DNA of 64,000 nucleotides, taken from assembly GCA_015179125.1 (NCBI GenBank), contig WHVA01000340.1, positions 62,001-126,000 of the forward strand. Direction: 5' to 3'. Source of the DNA: Gautieria morchelliformis. Lineage: Eukaryota > Basidiomycota > Agaricomycetes > Gomphales > Gomphaceae. The notes beneath the pieces were generated by a model. That model was not told where the DNA came from and searched no databases. It worked only from the letters and a program-made list of their open reading frames with translations. Shown in pieces: positions 1 through 11,600 of the stretch. The position numbers and the translations under genes were made by a program. The first letter of the stretch is position 1, and each line of letters starts with the position of its first letter.

Positions 1-1
1 C

Positions 2-280
2 CTCATACGACGATACGAGGCTAACAACGACGAATTATTCCCTCGTCGTGAGGCCAAGTCATTTTATGACTTTGGAGCGAATGACGACGAGGAGTGGCTC
101 GTCAACGAGATTATCGCACATTGATGGATAAACTCGATGGACCTGGAGTTCCAGGTCCGCTGGACCCTAGGCGACGTGACATGGGAACCCATGTCGTCAT
201 GCAAGGACCTTGAAGCCCTGGATAGCTATCTAGAGCTTCGGGGGGTGAGCAAACCACGCGACCTCCCCAGACGCCACTAG
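2..280 (+). pseudogene. C-terminal chromodomain of a Ty3/Gypsy polyprotein (fragment)
   Basis: Reading from base 2, the frame encodes a chromodomain-like segment: an E-W-L-V-N-E-I-I start, an H-x-W-I-N turn, a V-R-W strand and a T-W-E-P signature, then L-E-A-L-D-S-Y-L-E-L. It stops at 278-280. Chromodomains at the end of Ty3 integrases tether the integration complex to histone marks (established for chromoviruses). An in-frame TGA at 122-124 falls between H and W, where a CGA arginine codon is the simplest ancestor. The upstream integrase lies outside the window. It is followed directly by the extra ORF at 341-2377. Confidence 0.75.
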
Positions 281-340
281 ACACATCTGTCATGTGCATA
301 CCACGTGACATGCCGGCCAGGGCACGGTTAAATTTTCGCC

Positions 341-2377
341 TTGGATCTTTCCGAGGGCGCATCGCTTCTTGAAGCAAACCACCATCATCTACCCACGAAG
401 ATGATGCCCCCCAAAGATGGGATGGACGTTGATCCATCAACGTCCATGACACGCGCAACGGCCCCGAGACAGGGGGACGCAGACATCCTACGAGCTCCAG
501 TCGACCAAGAACACTGGATGATCGTAGGATGGGAAGACACTCTGGCGATCGTTCACCCCAACGATTGCGCCACATGCACGGACTACACCGCGGACCTACG
601 GGCCACGACAGGCACCTGCAAGGTCAAACTGTAGGATGAAGACATCGGCGACACCATCAACGCGGCCTGGGGATGGCTCCCGAGGGGCATCGCGCGTGAT
701 GCACAGGAGGAGCCCCTCTGGGACATCCATGACCTCAAGAAGGAGGTCAAGGATTTGGAACACGCGGTCGAAGACCACGAGGATGTGCTCGAAGCCAGGC
801 GCACCAAAATAACAGAACTTGAGGAGCAGCTGAGCGCAACCCAGCTCCAGCTCAAGTTCGCCCACGCAGCCTCAAAAAGGTCGTGCCATGACCCGGCCAC
901 GGACCCAGTGGCCGGGCCATCATCACCTCGCGCAATGGCACCCTTGCCGGCGCGCGCAACATCCGGGCTAGCATCCCGGTTATCGGCTGCAACCCCGATG
1001 ACGACGACGACAGAGGGGCAGAGCACGCCTTCCGACACTGCGTACGGCATCCCAGACGGATGGGAGTCCGACTCCTCCGTCTGGAAGACGTATGACCCGG
1101 AGAGGGCACAGCGGCTGGCAGAGCAGCCAAAAAAGAAGCGCAAGAAATTGCGCAGCACCCCCAACACCGTCAATGGGTTAGCCATTGCGAGGGAAAGCAC
1201 GATCGACGCATACCTGGTGGTGTCACCGTCACACACGATCAATGACCCTGCCCTACAACGGCAGGTAGCATTGGTCAAGGCCCAGTACATCGGGCCTCAC
1301 GTGGTCCTGCCACCACCGGCGGGGACAGTTCACCCTCCCTACCTGGGGGAGGGGATGATCATACCACTCGGAGACCCACCGATCTCCGAGACAGGCCTCC
1401 TACCACAACCAGTAGGAAAGGCCCAGCAGTGTCATACTCAATGGTACGACGTCTGCCCTCTCAACGACCCCCACTTCATTGAGCTTATAGCGCGGGCAAA
1501 AGAAACGCCGCAACTCGCGCGCACACGTGAGATGATCGGCATGTTCAAACACATCGAGCAAACAATGCACTCGCAATCCCAAAAGGGATTGTCTCGTGAT
1601 AGCGAGCGGTACCCCACACAACATCGCTGCCATCCTAAGGGGTTGGATACACAACCCCGAAGGAATCCCATCTGCCATCCGTGATAATGCGGATGGAACC
1701 TTCAACCTAGACGACATGGATGTCTGGATGTGGTTGAAGGCCCTTACGCCCCATGTTAAAGGGGTCGCATCACCTCTCAAGTTGAGACTTCTCGACTTGT
1801 TCGGCTTGACCGACCAATGGTCAAGCTTTGTCGGTGCCAGGGAATGCCTGACACCACAGAGCACCAGCCTGCGGCTCTCCATCACGGGCCCATGGGGGGC
1901 CGAGCTGGCCCCGACATCCCGCTCGCCGAGATCGTGCGATGGCTGGCCCACTACGCCAGGGTCACTCACAAGCGAGCAACGTGCATTGAACAATACGTTC
2001 AATGCAGCCTCACCAGCATGGCATTTAGTGCCGCCGCTCGGGAGGGCCAACAGAAGGTCCTCGAGACCAGCCATGTGAGGGCCGTGGTGCCGCAACCGCT
2101 CACCCACGCTCAGCTTGATCAAGAGCTGGCACCCTTCCGGCACCCTCCCCAGACTGAGGATCCGGCCGTCGAGGCTATGCTCCACGAGGATGCAGGCCCC
2201 ATCACCCAAGCGGAAACCACCGCTATTGGTGAGGCAGAACCACCTCACCCAACCACCCCCGCGGACGCGGAGGTGCCCCCGGAGGAGTCACATGCTCCAC
2301 CAGCCCCGTACAACGACGATGTCATCGTATTGGAAACATTAGAGGACTCCATCATGGATGACCTCTATGAATCATAG
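341..2377 (+). pseudogene. Extra downstream ORF (ORF3) of the same Ty3 element, coiled-coil protein
   Basis: A long reading frame lies between the chromodomain and the polypurine tract, in the same orientation as pol. The N-terminal part has a C-x2-C-x11-C cysteine cluster near 575-625. A heptad-rich coiled coil follows at about 755-850, then a P/A/T-rich linker, a K-K-K-R-K-K basic run near 1130, and a conserved block rich in W, L and D at 1700-1840. It is broken by an in-frame TAG at 632-634 (CAG to TAG is the simplest explanation) and by frameshifts near 1590 and 1840; the last frame ends at 2377. The 1700-1840 block recurs at 43905-44204 and 47513-47815. The position is that of an env-like third gene, but no signal peptide or membrane segment is visible. 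The function is unknown. Confidence 0.6.
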
Positions 2378-2400
2378 TTGGTCCCCTATAGTTGTCTATA

Positions 2401-2570
2401 GAGGGGAGGGTGTAAATAACCTGGGTATCATACATGTATACTAGTTATTACATAATCCCAGTGGGCCCCTTGGGGACCCACTGTATAGTTTATGCATGGG
2501 AACCGGTCAGCGGTTCCCATCGCATCTTACCCTTACACTGTCACTATGTAGCATCAGAATACCACACATT
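2401..2570 (+). mobile_element. Polypurine tract and start of the 3' LTR of the Ty3 element
   Basis: A purine run (GAGGGGAGGG, 2401-2410) immediately precedes TGTAAATAACC at 2411. This is the expected order of plus-strand primer followed by LTR start. The LTR contains an inverted repeat around GGGAACCGGT/GCGGTTCCC at 2498-2520. Its 3' end is not seen: the sequence runs into LINE-derived DNA by about 2570-2640, so the LTR looks truncated there. Confidence 0.6.
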
Positions 2571-2639
2571 GGTCAAGTTCTGCCGTGCTCTTGTGACTCG
2601 AGGCTTAAGATAGACATCTTTACACAGGGTGGCGTGCCG

Positions 2640-5335
2640 TCAAGGCATGTCTTTGGTGAGCTTGGTGAATGCTATGGATGGCATGGACGGGTCAATCTCA
2701 TGTGCGGTTTGAGCGCGTGGGGACTTAGCAAAGACCGCTCTGGCTCTCTGTTTGATCTCCTTCTGGTGGCACTGGATCTCAGCTCTTGCTGACAGGCATC
2801 TCTCCCCTGCGTTCAATTGGAATAAACCTCTCCTCACTAGATTCCCCTCTCGTGGCCTTCTTTGCTTCCTCATCCACTCGCTCGTTGCCTGTCATGCCCT
2901 CGTGTCCTGGTACCCACCTCATCAGTATGGTCGTTCCCGGTTGCTGCTGCACGACTCCTTCGATTTGTCTATGGAGGGCGTTGATTAGATACTGCCCCGG
3001 GACCGACTTCTCCTTTCTCGTGGTGAGGATTGCTGCCTGGTTATCCGTAGCGATGACGTATCTTCGTCCCCTCTCCGTGTTGAGCAACTTGGTGCCCATT
3101 GCAGCTCCTGCCAGTTTGGCCTTGAAGACCGTGTGCCCTTGGTCTGTGCCCAAGTACAGTCGGACAGCTAAGATCTCTCTCCCTCCTCTGTACAGCACCG
3201 CCGCCGCTCCTACCCCACCCTTTATGCTCGAGCCGTCTGAATATACCACTACATCTGCAGACTCCGCCTCTATCTCCTCGGTCGCCTGGTCTTTGTTGTG
3301 GGCGATTCGAGTCTTGAATGCTGGGGACCATTTGGGTCCGTAAACAATGGTATGGATCTTTTCCATTCTGTGCGGTTGAATTCCAGAGGCATGTAGGATC
3401 TCATGGAGGGGTGTTCGGTGCCTTTTTACATATCGTTTGGCCGCCCTGCAGACCTTCGTCGTGAGTGGATGGGTGTCGGGTAGGCAAGCCAGCCGCATCG
3501 CTGCTCTGTGTATCACTTTTGCAACCAGCAGTGGGAATGGTAGTAGATTGGCGTGCGCATTGAGTGTATCAGTAGCTGTCGTTTTCATGGCTCCTGTTAT
3601 GGTGAGTGCCGCCTGTCGTTGAACTCACTCTAGCTTGTTGATGTGCCCCTTGGTCCCCTTGGTGCGCTCAGATTCTGGAATGAGGAAGATGTCAGCCACA
3701 TAGAGCATTTGAGGGATTGCCACCGCCAGGTAGTATTTTTGCATGTGCTTAGCTGTAGCCCCTTTCGTCTGCTTCGTCATTCTCTTGTACTGATTGACGT
3801 ACGCGTCGCCTTTCTTGAGTGCGTGATGTACCTGTTGTTTGAATCGCAGCTCTTGGTCCATGACGACGCCGAGGAACTTGTGTGTCTCTGTGGGTTTGAT
3901 GACGTGCTGGCCTATTCTGATGGAGGGTCTCGTTACTGGTCTGGTTTTTCTGGGTCTTGTAGGGTCTTTTTCTCATCGCCTGGTAAGTCCCATCAAACCG
4001 AACTTCTCCACCACGAACTTGCAGTCGTGGTCCTGCGCCCAGACCAGCACGCCTGCCGGTCTCGCCATGATGTCGGTCAGCTTGCTGAAGGCCTCTGCTA
4101 GGTCAGATCCTACTGCGGTGATGGTGGTGTCGTCGACGAACCCGACGCAGTGCTCACCTTTCTCACGCTGTATGACTTCTATGAGGTCGCTGTTGTAGAA
4201 TTGATAGGCTATAGCAGAAAGAGGGCACCCTTGGTCCATTCCTCGGGTTATCTGTCTTGGCTCTGTAGTGTAATCATCAAAGCTTAGCGTGGTGACTCGT
4301 CCCTCCACTTTTCTGCGTATCCAGCTAGTGTACTCAGCTGGTATCCCTCTCCGACGCATGTTGTGGATCAAGCGGTCGAGTACTATGCTGGGAAACGCTC
4401 CCTTGATGTCCAAGTATAGTACCTGTTGGAGGGGTGACGCAAGCAAACCGTGTCACCCCGTGTCACAGCATGTGACAAATGATCCAGCCATTGTCTCATA
4501 GAGTGCCATTGTCCACAGTATATAGATAGATTATTCCGCAGTCTCATTGTTATATTTTCCCTATTGTTCGCTAGCCTATAAAGTAGTTAGCTAGCAAGTC
4601 TTATTCCTTAGTTGTTTGCAATCCGAGCGAACACTGAGGTAAGACATTTATTACGAGTCTTGTGTTCATTACTTATCTATACGCTTGTAGGTTTCATCGT
4701 ATAGGTAACAAAAGAGTTGTTTGCAATCCGAGCGAACACTGAGGTTGCATCGTATAGTTTATATAAGTCTTATAGTACCCCCAGTACTTTGCCTCGCCGC
4801 CACGCTTCTTTGGCGGCTCCCACCACGTAGTGGATAGCGTCGGTTGTAGCACGTCCCGGTCTGCACCCTTAGTGATTATCTGGCAGCAGGAAATGTTTCT
4901 CCGCCATTTTCACTAGGTCTTCGGCGACGCAGGCCGAGAGGACTTTTCCCAGCGATTCTGGTGCCGTGTAGTCGGTCTTTCCCGGCTTGCGCATGACCCT
5001 CGTGACAGAGTCTCTCCATTCGGCCGGGTATATCTCGAGGCTGAAGGTTGCTCTAAATAGGGGTCCTATATATGGGAGAAGTCTGTTTTATAACGACATT
5101 TGGGATACCGTTCGCCCCGGCGACTTTGAAGGGGTTTAGTTTGTCAACCGCTCTTCGTATTTGCTTGTCACTTATCGGTTGGAAGTCGAATGCCGGTTCA
5201 GGGTACGGGTGGTTCGTTTGGGTGGCCTCACTGTTTGTGCTTATCTGTGGGAAGAACGTCTCGAACAGCATATCTGCTTTCGCTTCGTTCGTGTCCGCTA
5301 CCCATGTCGAGTCTCTGATGTTTGAGTATGGTTAA
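2640..5335 (-). pseudogene. Decayed non-LTR retrotransposon (LINE copy C), RT to RNase H
   Basis: Reading right to left, frames encode the pre-RT linker (a K-L-N-P-F-K block near 5150) and a reverse transcriptase with V-L-Y-L-D-I-K-G-A-F near 4420 and F-V-D-D-T-T near 4130. A thumb region follows, then an RNase H domain at 3588-2779 (Y-S-D-G-S-S, T-D-N-Q-A-A, W-V-P-G-H-E-G). It closely resembles the better-preserved copy at 16290-20255. It is 5' truncated at about 5335, lacks the C-terminal CCHC region, has several frameshifts, and is split by the insert at 4424-4770. It is a dead copy. Confidence 0.85.
4424..4770. mobile_element. Solo-LTR-like insert inside LINE copy C
   Basis: A 347-bp block beginning TGTTGGAGGGG interrupts the reverse transcriptase frame. 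The sequence TATAGTACC stands on both sides (4415-4423 and 4771-4779), and joining the flanks restores the LINE reading frame. If the target duplication is GTACC (5 bp), the insert would run to 4774. Its right end does not give the usual CA terminus, so the exact boundary and class stay open. Inside are a TATAAAG motif near 4578 and a roughly 28-base sequence present twice (about 4612-4640 and 4713-4743). Confidence 0.55.
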
Positions 5336-5454
5336 GCTTATTAATTCAACTGCCACTCAGAAAGCACTGGCAGTACATGTTTATCATGATAACATTCTTT
5401 AACTATAGAGATCTATATAGGGCCGCGGTGTGCCGGCAGCACCCCTTGCTCGGA

Positions 5455-5712
5455 CTTGCTAAGCAATCATCTGAGTCTTCCATGGCCACAGAATACGATT
5501 ATAAACCATATGATCCGACCAAGGCATCATCGGTCGACAGACTATGCATTACATGGGCCAAAGGTAGCAGGATGCTGTGCCAGAGAGGTCGATGCTGTTG
5601 TGCAGACGTCATGTGTATTTCAAGACAATACTCAGCAGAAAGCATGATAGACAGCTTACCGCTCCTTAGCCACGTCTCGTGAGGTCACTTTCTATGTCGA
5701 CGACGAACAAAG
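5455..5712 (+). repeat. Dispersed repeat R4, copy 1
   Basis: This stretch matches the reverse complement of 59587-59830 over about 240 bp. The match includes a translatable block reading S-R-M-L-C-Q-R, a cysteine pair and V-M-C-I-S-R-Q-Y-S in both copies. It may be the edge of a DNA transposon gene, but I recognise no domain and see no terminal repeats. Confidence 0.5.
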
Positions 5713-6103
5713 ACCATTGCAAATTTAAATAATCCTATAGCTTAGCCATTCCCCCGCTACATGTGGGAAGCAGCCTCTGGATGACTCATGTTCACCTGAG
5801 GACGCATCCCGGCCCTACAGATCATAACCGTACAGCCCTGCTGGGGGTGTAACTTTGGTTGACGTTTGAGATAGGAAGCATAAGTTAATACAGCCTCGAG
5901 CAGCGCATCATATTACTAGAAGCGTGTTCCCATGCAGCGCAGTACATCTCACCAATCAGCGCAACTTTCACTCCCGTTGTTATGCATCACACCTACAATG
6001 GGAATGCCACCATTGGTAGAGTGGCAGATCGGGAGGGATGTGTGATGACGGGCGACGGACGACGGGCAGACATGACATAGCACGGCTCGAATTCATGCCC
6101 CCT
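5713..6103. other. No gene seen; downstream flank of the RBR gene
   Basis: About 390 bases between repeat R4 and the stop codon of the RBR gene. I see no credible coding region, repeat or RNA gene. It should contain the 3' untranslated region of the RBR gene. Confidence 0.4.
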
Positions 6104-8362
6104 CTAATACTGAAACAAATTGCACCGTCGATAATGCCTCGAAATCGCTGGGCCAACGTCTCCTTGATGCGCCGATCGCACGATGCTTTCGCCGCAGACG
6201 TAACAAAAATGACTTGAGCAGTGATCATCAGCCGCACTTCAAGTGAAGAACGACGAAACTAACGTGTTGCAACCACTCGCCGGACACTGCAATACCACAT
6301 GACATTAAATGACTCGAAGATCTTCAGGTTCATTTACAACCCACCGTCATATGATTACACCCGTCACGTTTCTCAGTGGGAGTTTTGCAGCCTGTGGGAA
6401 GATCATTATGTATACCTGTGCTGATCTTTCCATACGCCGCACCAACCTGGGCAATAGCGCCAACCCCGTGATTTCATCAGGTCGTCTAGCTCCAGTGACC
6501 CGTCGCAGGAATGCTGAGTACCTGGCTCGACGTGTCGCTGGCAGTCCTTGCACCATACGTGGTTGCAGCCGCGGAGAGGACACATGAGGAGCTTCATGTC
6601 CTTGTGGTCATTGATATCGACAAAGGTGGAGCACCGGCACCTAGCGACTGATATGAGAACGATTGGATAGACGATCGGAATAAGGGGACAAACTTAGGGC
6701 AGTCAAGGATAATTGAGAACTGAGAAAGTTCGAGCTCAGTCCACGTGGAATACTGTGCCTCCGTTAACCCTAGCTGGTCCACCAGCCCTCTGGTGATGAC
6801 TGCGATGAATGAAAGATAGCATAAGACGTCTCGGTACGCATCGGAAGCGGACTATCACAAAACAGAGAGTCGACTCTTACCGCCTGGCTCTTTCACACTC
6901 TGCGCAGTCTGGCAGATCGGACAGATAATAGGGTATCGGTGTTCTTCCAATTTTGACGTCGTGAACTCCTTCATGCATCGCCTGCACAGCTTGTGCCTGC
7001 ACGAGTCAATCTGCGCGACGAAATCCTCAGGGTACGTCTCGAAGCAAACGGGGCATTTAAACAGGACTTGGACTTTGTCCCGTAGACGGGCCATTTCAGA
7101 AGACAGTGCATTGTGCTCTCTATCGAATTCCTCCTGAGCGCGCCAGGCTACTTCCCAGTCCGCTTCTTCCCCGCATTCTTTGTAATACAACGGACTCTTT
7201 GACTTAGCTTTGCCATGACCAAGGTGACCCTTGGAGTCGGAAGAAATCTGCCGGTAGATATTGTTGGGAACGTCGTTCGAGGATGAAGTCCCAAGCTTCA
7301 ACGCCTGTCGATGGTTGGAAGGTCCAGGAACAGGAGAGGAGGATCCACGCGAGCCTCCAATTTCCTTCTCCCACAATGAACTCTCTGCGTGGGATTGTCT
7401 GACAACCGATGCGTCTTCAAGCTGCGCAACTCGTTCCAGTAGAGCCGAGTTTTCACTGGTAAGTCCTTTATTTCTTCCCTCCAGATCCGATAGACGGGAC
7501 TTGAGCTCAAGAATATCCATATTGGCATCATACATAGATCTCACGTCGTCCACATCAAAATTGTAGCTGTTGCTTGCAAGGAAGATGTGGCCAGAGTAGT
7601 GATTAAGAAGCTGGGCCTCCCATTGCAAGCCTCCCGACAGAAGACTTGGGTCTATTTGGAGAAGCCCGGTAATATAATCGCTGGCGGCTGCCAGAGTGGG
7701 AAAGAGACAGAATGATGCGCCGTTAATACCTTTGGAGGGTCGAGGATGGGAATCGAAAATTGCAAAGATGCTGGAGCGGCGACGTGTGTGTGTGTGAACA
7801 TGGAAAACCGTGAAAATTTCCGGGGGACGCGTGATGACTACAGCAGCAGACCTGGCTTTCTCTCGGCTTGTTTTCTCGAGACGTCTAAGATGTTGATCGC
7901 TATTATCGGCTTCTACGTCTTGACAGAGTGATGAACAACATACCTCAACAGGGCTGTGAAATTGCTTGATTCTGCCGTCTGGTACTCTGAAAACTGAAGA
8001 ACCAGCGTGTTCTTGAAAATGGGCAGAGCAGCTATATCGTCCACTTCAAGATGCAACTGACTTGCCCATCTTGCGCAAATTGCCACAATTTCCTATTGAC
8101 AAATGAGGTCTGAGTATGAACGGCGAGGACTAAGGCTTACGTCTACGGCCTCCCTGGTAATGATACGTTCGAGGAGGTTTACACCCTCCACGCCACTCTT
8201 CTCGCGTCCGAGGACGACCCTGACAGCATTCAGAGCAGCTAAACCGCACGTGGATGCCCCGCCCTGGGCGTATTGACCAGTCCCTTCGAAGCTGCTTACG
8301 TGCTCAGGGATTTGACCTTCTATGAGTTCAAGGATCGGATTGTCAGAGGTTGAGGAGCCCAT
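6104..8362 (-). CDS. RBR-type E3 ubiquitin ligase with N-terminal cysteine-protease-like domain (8 exons)
   Basis: Proposed exons: 8362-8141, 8092-7944, 7884-6881, 6799-6694, 6640-6447, 6391-6345, 6286-6264, 6212-6104. They total 1854 nt and give an uninterrupted 617-aa protein; introns are GT-AG and 41-81 nt. Residues 1-200 contain Q-G-G-A-S-T-C-G-L (Cys39) and I-F-D-S-H-P (Asp168, His170), a Cys...Asp-x-His arrangement like papain-fold deubiquitinases. A coiled coil follows near 210-245. RING1 starts at Cys401 (C-P-V-C) and ends at C-P-I-C near 448. The IBR spans about 495-535. RING2 starts at Cys557 and has the catalytic signature N-H-M-T-C with Cys575 as the likely ubiquitin-thioester residue. 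RBR ligases pass ubiquitin through that cysteine (established). The protease assignment is inference. The start is the first ATG of the frame. The giant GTPase-vWA gene ends 241 bp upstream on the same strand. Confidence 0.85.
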
Positions 8363-8603
8363 TCTCAGGTGATCAGCGAAACTAGGTGGGCTGCCAGATA
8401 TCGAGTACTAGTGAACGTGTTCGAAGGTGTTCGAAGGTTTAAGTTTAAATTACTGTGTGACCGTCGATCGATCTAAGCGCTGAGCTGCGCAGCTGAAATC
8501 TACAAAGTTTATAACTGGAAGCTTGAGCGCTGGCGGGACATGTAGGTAGCCGTGTACTTTGGGAGGGCGGGGAAAGGGATTCAGTGTACCATTTTACAGT
8601 TCA
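8363..8603 (-). promoter_or_regulatory. Short intergenic region, presumed RBR promoter
   Basis: A 241-bp gap separates the stop of the giant gene (8604-8606) from the RBR start codon. It holds a direct tandem repeat of GTGTTCGAAG (8417-8426 and 8427-8436) and an AT-rich TTTAAGTTTAAAT stretch at 8438-8450. The repeated TTCGAA palindrome could bind a factor, but spacing does not fit a standard heat-shock element. The promoter role is inferred from position only. Confidence 0.3.
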
Positions 8604-11600
8604 TTATGCTCGTAGCAAGCTCCCGCGTTGTTTCTGCAAGGAAGCAGCGAAACCCAAGAACGTCTCGGCAAGTCGGATCTATGTTATTTCAATATGATGA
8701 AAGTTAGTTCAAAAGAGAGCACGGACCGTGTCGATCGCCTCAGTGTAGGAGCAGGTACCGGCTCCGGGAGCAGCTAAGGGATTTGGGGGAGCTCGGGATT
8801 GGACCTCGGATGCTATATCTGCCATACGACGCAGGTAGTATGACGCTGCATTTGGTCCAAACGAAACGGAATGGAAGACGAGTGCCTTCCCACGTGCGAG
8901 TGATTTTTGCGCGAGATCGTATATGCTGTTATCAGAGACGGCACATTCACCGTCGGAGAGAAATATGACTACAGGGGATCTGCAATATTTGAAATCAGGA
9001 ATATCTGACTTCTATACTTACCATTGTATAGAGCCTCTTACCTTTCATTGCTCCAATAATTTTCCAAAACTCCTTGCGCCCTTCGGAGGGCAACATCAAA
9101 ACACGTCCCAAACGCTGGTTCGTGAGTGAGGAGGCTGTCTAGCAGTTCGTCCGGTGAGGTCGTGAAGTCGTTGGCTATGGCAATGTGTGCAGTTGAATTG
9201 AATAAAATAACGCTGTAAGCATCGTTTCTTGGCAGGGTTCCTCGGCGATCAGCCAAAGCAGTTAGTGCTGCATGGCGTGCTGTCCAAAAGCTGTACAGTG
9301 CTGAATACACAGTACCAAGTCTATTGGTGTATCCTCGGTTACGTATGCGGTCGTGTCCTGGTGTGCCTCTCTGGGGTTGTCGGTCAGAGGAAGACATTGA
9401 CGATGATCTATCAATCACTAAAATACTGTTGAACGTCAGGAACAACGCGAATAACAGTTTTGGATTGCCCTTACACGTGGAACGACTGATGCCCGACGGA
9501 TGGATTTTTGCACGCAAAGTCATGTCCATCTGTGGATACATAGCCCTGTGCAGAAGACGGCTGGGTAATGGACTGAGGCTCGTGAAACATGGGTAATGTG
9601 CAATAAGATTGCTGAGGGGCTACCCCTTGACTAGTTTCGTGCTCTGGTCCTGGAAGCCAAATCAGTCAGATGACTATTTTACTTCATGGCCATCATCGGA
9701 CCTTGACACAGATGATCGCTGGATCAATACACATCAATTGACAGTCTCGTCCCGCTGGTTAGATGGAAAGCTTACCATTTCGCAAAGTCTGTCTGCTCTT
9801 CCTTAGTGTAAGGGTCTAGGAGGGCAACGATCGTGAGCCACAGACACGGTGTCTCCATCGGTAATTACAACTAACCCTGGAAACCAGTTCGTTCCCAAAA
9901 GAGTTCATGTGAAATGTAGTCTTTTGGTCTGTCAGGCAGCGGCAGCATTCGAGAATTTATGTGCTGTAGCTGAGGTCCATCGCACACCGTTCCTTCCGCC
10001 CTACAATAATCCACATGGGTGTGGCGACCAAGTGCAGCACACATCATGCTGCAAAGGAAAGGGCTCCCACTAAAGACCAGGAATACACGTGTTGTCACTC
10101 GCAAATGCTTGTGCTAAATTGGGGGGTGTAAATCACCTATCATTTGCAGCGTACTTGTGTCCGTTCACTTCCAACACTGCATCTTGGTTTCCTTCAATTG
10201 CCCACTAGAAAATGTTGATGATTTATGCATCTCGGGGCCCCAAACTCTTACCTGTGTCTTAGAGCAACTTCCGTGAGATGTCTCATGAATCTTCTGGTTA
10301 TGATCTAGGCAACTGCTATCAGAATCTCATTCATATGCTTGATAGTCTGCTCACCGTAAGGCAGTGTGCAAAGGTAATCGCAGTGGGGGCATCTGCGTTG
10401 ATACATTACACTCTGGCGGCGTCAAATTAAAACATTACGTGGCTTGCCTAGATTCACAATAGTGAAATACATCCGGTGACTGACTGTGCTGATGTGGCCC
10501 AGCATGTTCGAGGACACCTCTTGGGATGCTGAGACTACAGGGAACCCTCTTGACAACTTGCGAGTACTGATCGTCCAAGGAAGGTCAGCCAAAGCATGCG
10601 ATAGTAGACTCGGCAGTAGGACAGCTTTTACCTTGGTAAATTGATATGTCTCCAGTTTACCTGTAAATGTGGATTCCACCCTGAGGGGCACGGTGGAGAT
10701 ATCGCATGCACCCTGAGCTGAGCATAGTGCGCCGCATGGATGTATCTCTCTATGTTGGGATAATAAATCTTCGAATATTATGCAGATCATCCGACTCACC
10801 CGCAAAGGTGAATAACGTCTTCTAATCCGTGCAGGTGGCTCAAACAACAAAGTCTCCTACAAAGCTGACACGAAATAGGACATGATCTCTCTTGGCAGAC
10901 ATGCATGTCATGGGTCTCATCGCTGAGAAAACCAAACTTCAGATGTGTGAGAAATCAATTATTTGCCTCTCACTAGGGAGTGGTGCATCGCCCTTCGCAG
11001 GTGAACTGACCACCGCTTGGAATACGGATGCTGGTAAGAGCGCATGGCTGAGAAGGGATTTCAATGGCGGAGGGATACGTAAAAGACTGATTGAATCTAT
11101 ACCTCTCCACACTCATGTTTCTTAGAAGAACACATGTGCTCATCGTCAATATGGTCAATTTCCTTATATTATCGTTAGCTGTAAAAACGAAAGCCGGGAA
11201 GGGACGGTCAGACCTTGGTACAGTGCTCCAAACAGCCCCGTTTACTTTTCAAGTCGCAAGATTGGCCACACAGATGGGCTGCCCCGGTGCAGCTATGTGT
11301 GGTGTGAGCGTTACCTAAACATCTCAGCTCTGGAGACCTACATGTGTTTCGAGTCATGCCCCGCAGGTAAGCCACAATGTACATCACAGAAATCACAATT
11401 AGTGCTGCCTCTGTGGTCTGTATGGCAAGTGTGATCCCCGGGATGATGGCGCGGTTCGACGCAAACAAAGCAGCATTGCTGACACTGCATTCTGCAAAGC
11501 TGGAGCCCGCCCTGAGTTGGACAATCGCATCCTGACATTTCCGCTGCAGTTCCGCAATTTCGGCATGCGAAGAGAATCTAGAGGAGTTACTGTCAAACCA

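Noticed and set aside
4424-4770. Group I/II intron or spliceosomal intron in the LINE
   Set aside because: It is flanked by direct repeats of target sequence and starts TGTTGG, which fits an insertion better than an intron. No GT-AG pair restores the frame at its borders.
8417-8436. GTGTTCGAAG tandem repeat as a heat-shock element for the RBR gene
   Set aside because: The TTC and GAA modules abut instead of having the usual two-base gap, so the pattern does not match. It is recorded only as part of the intergenic region.
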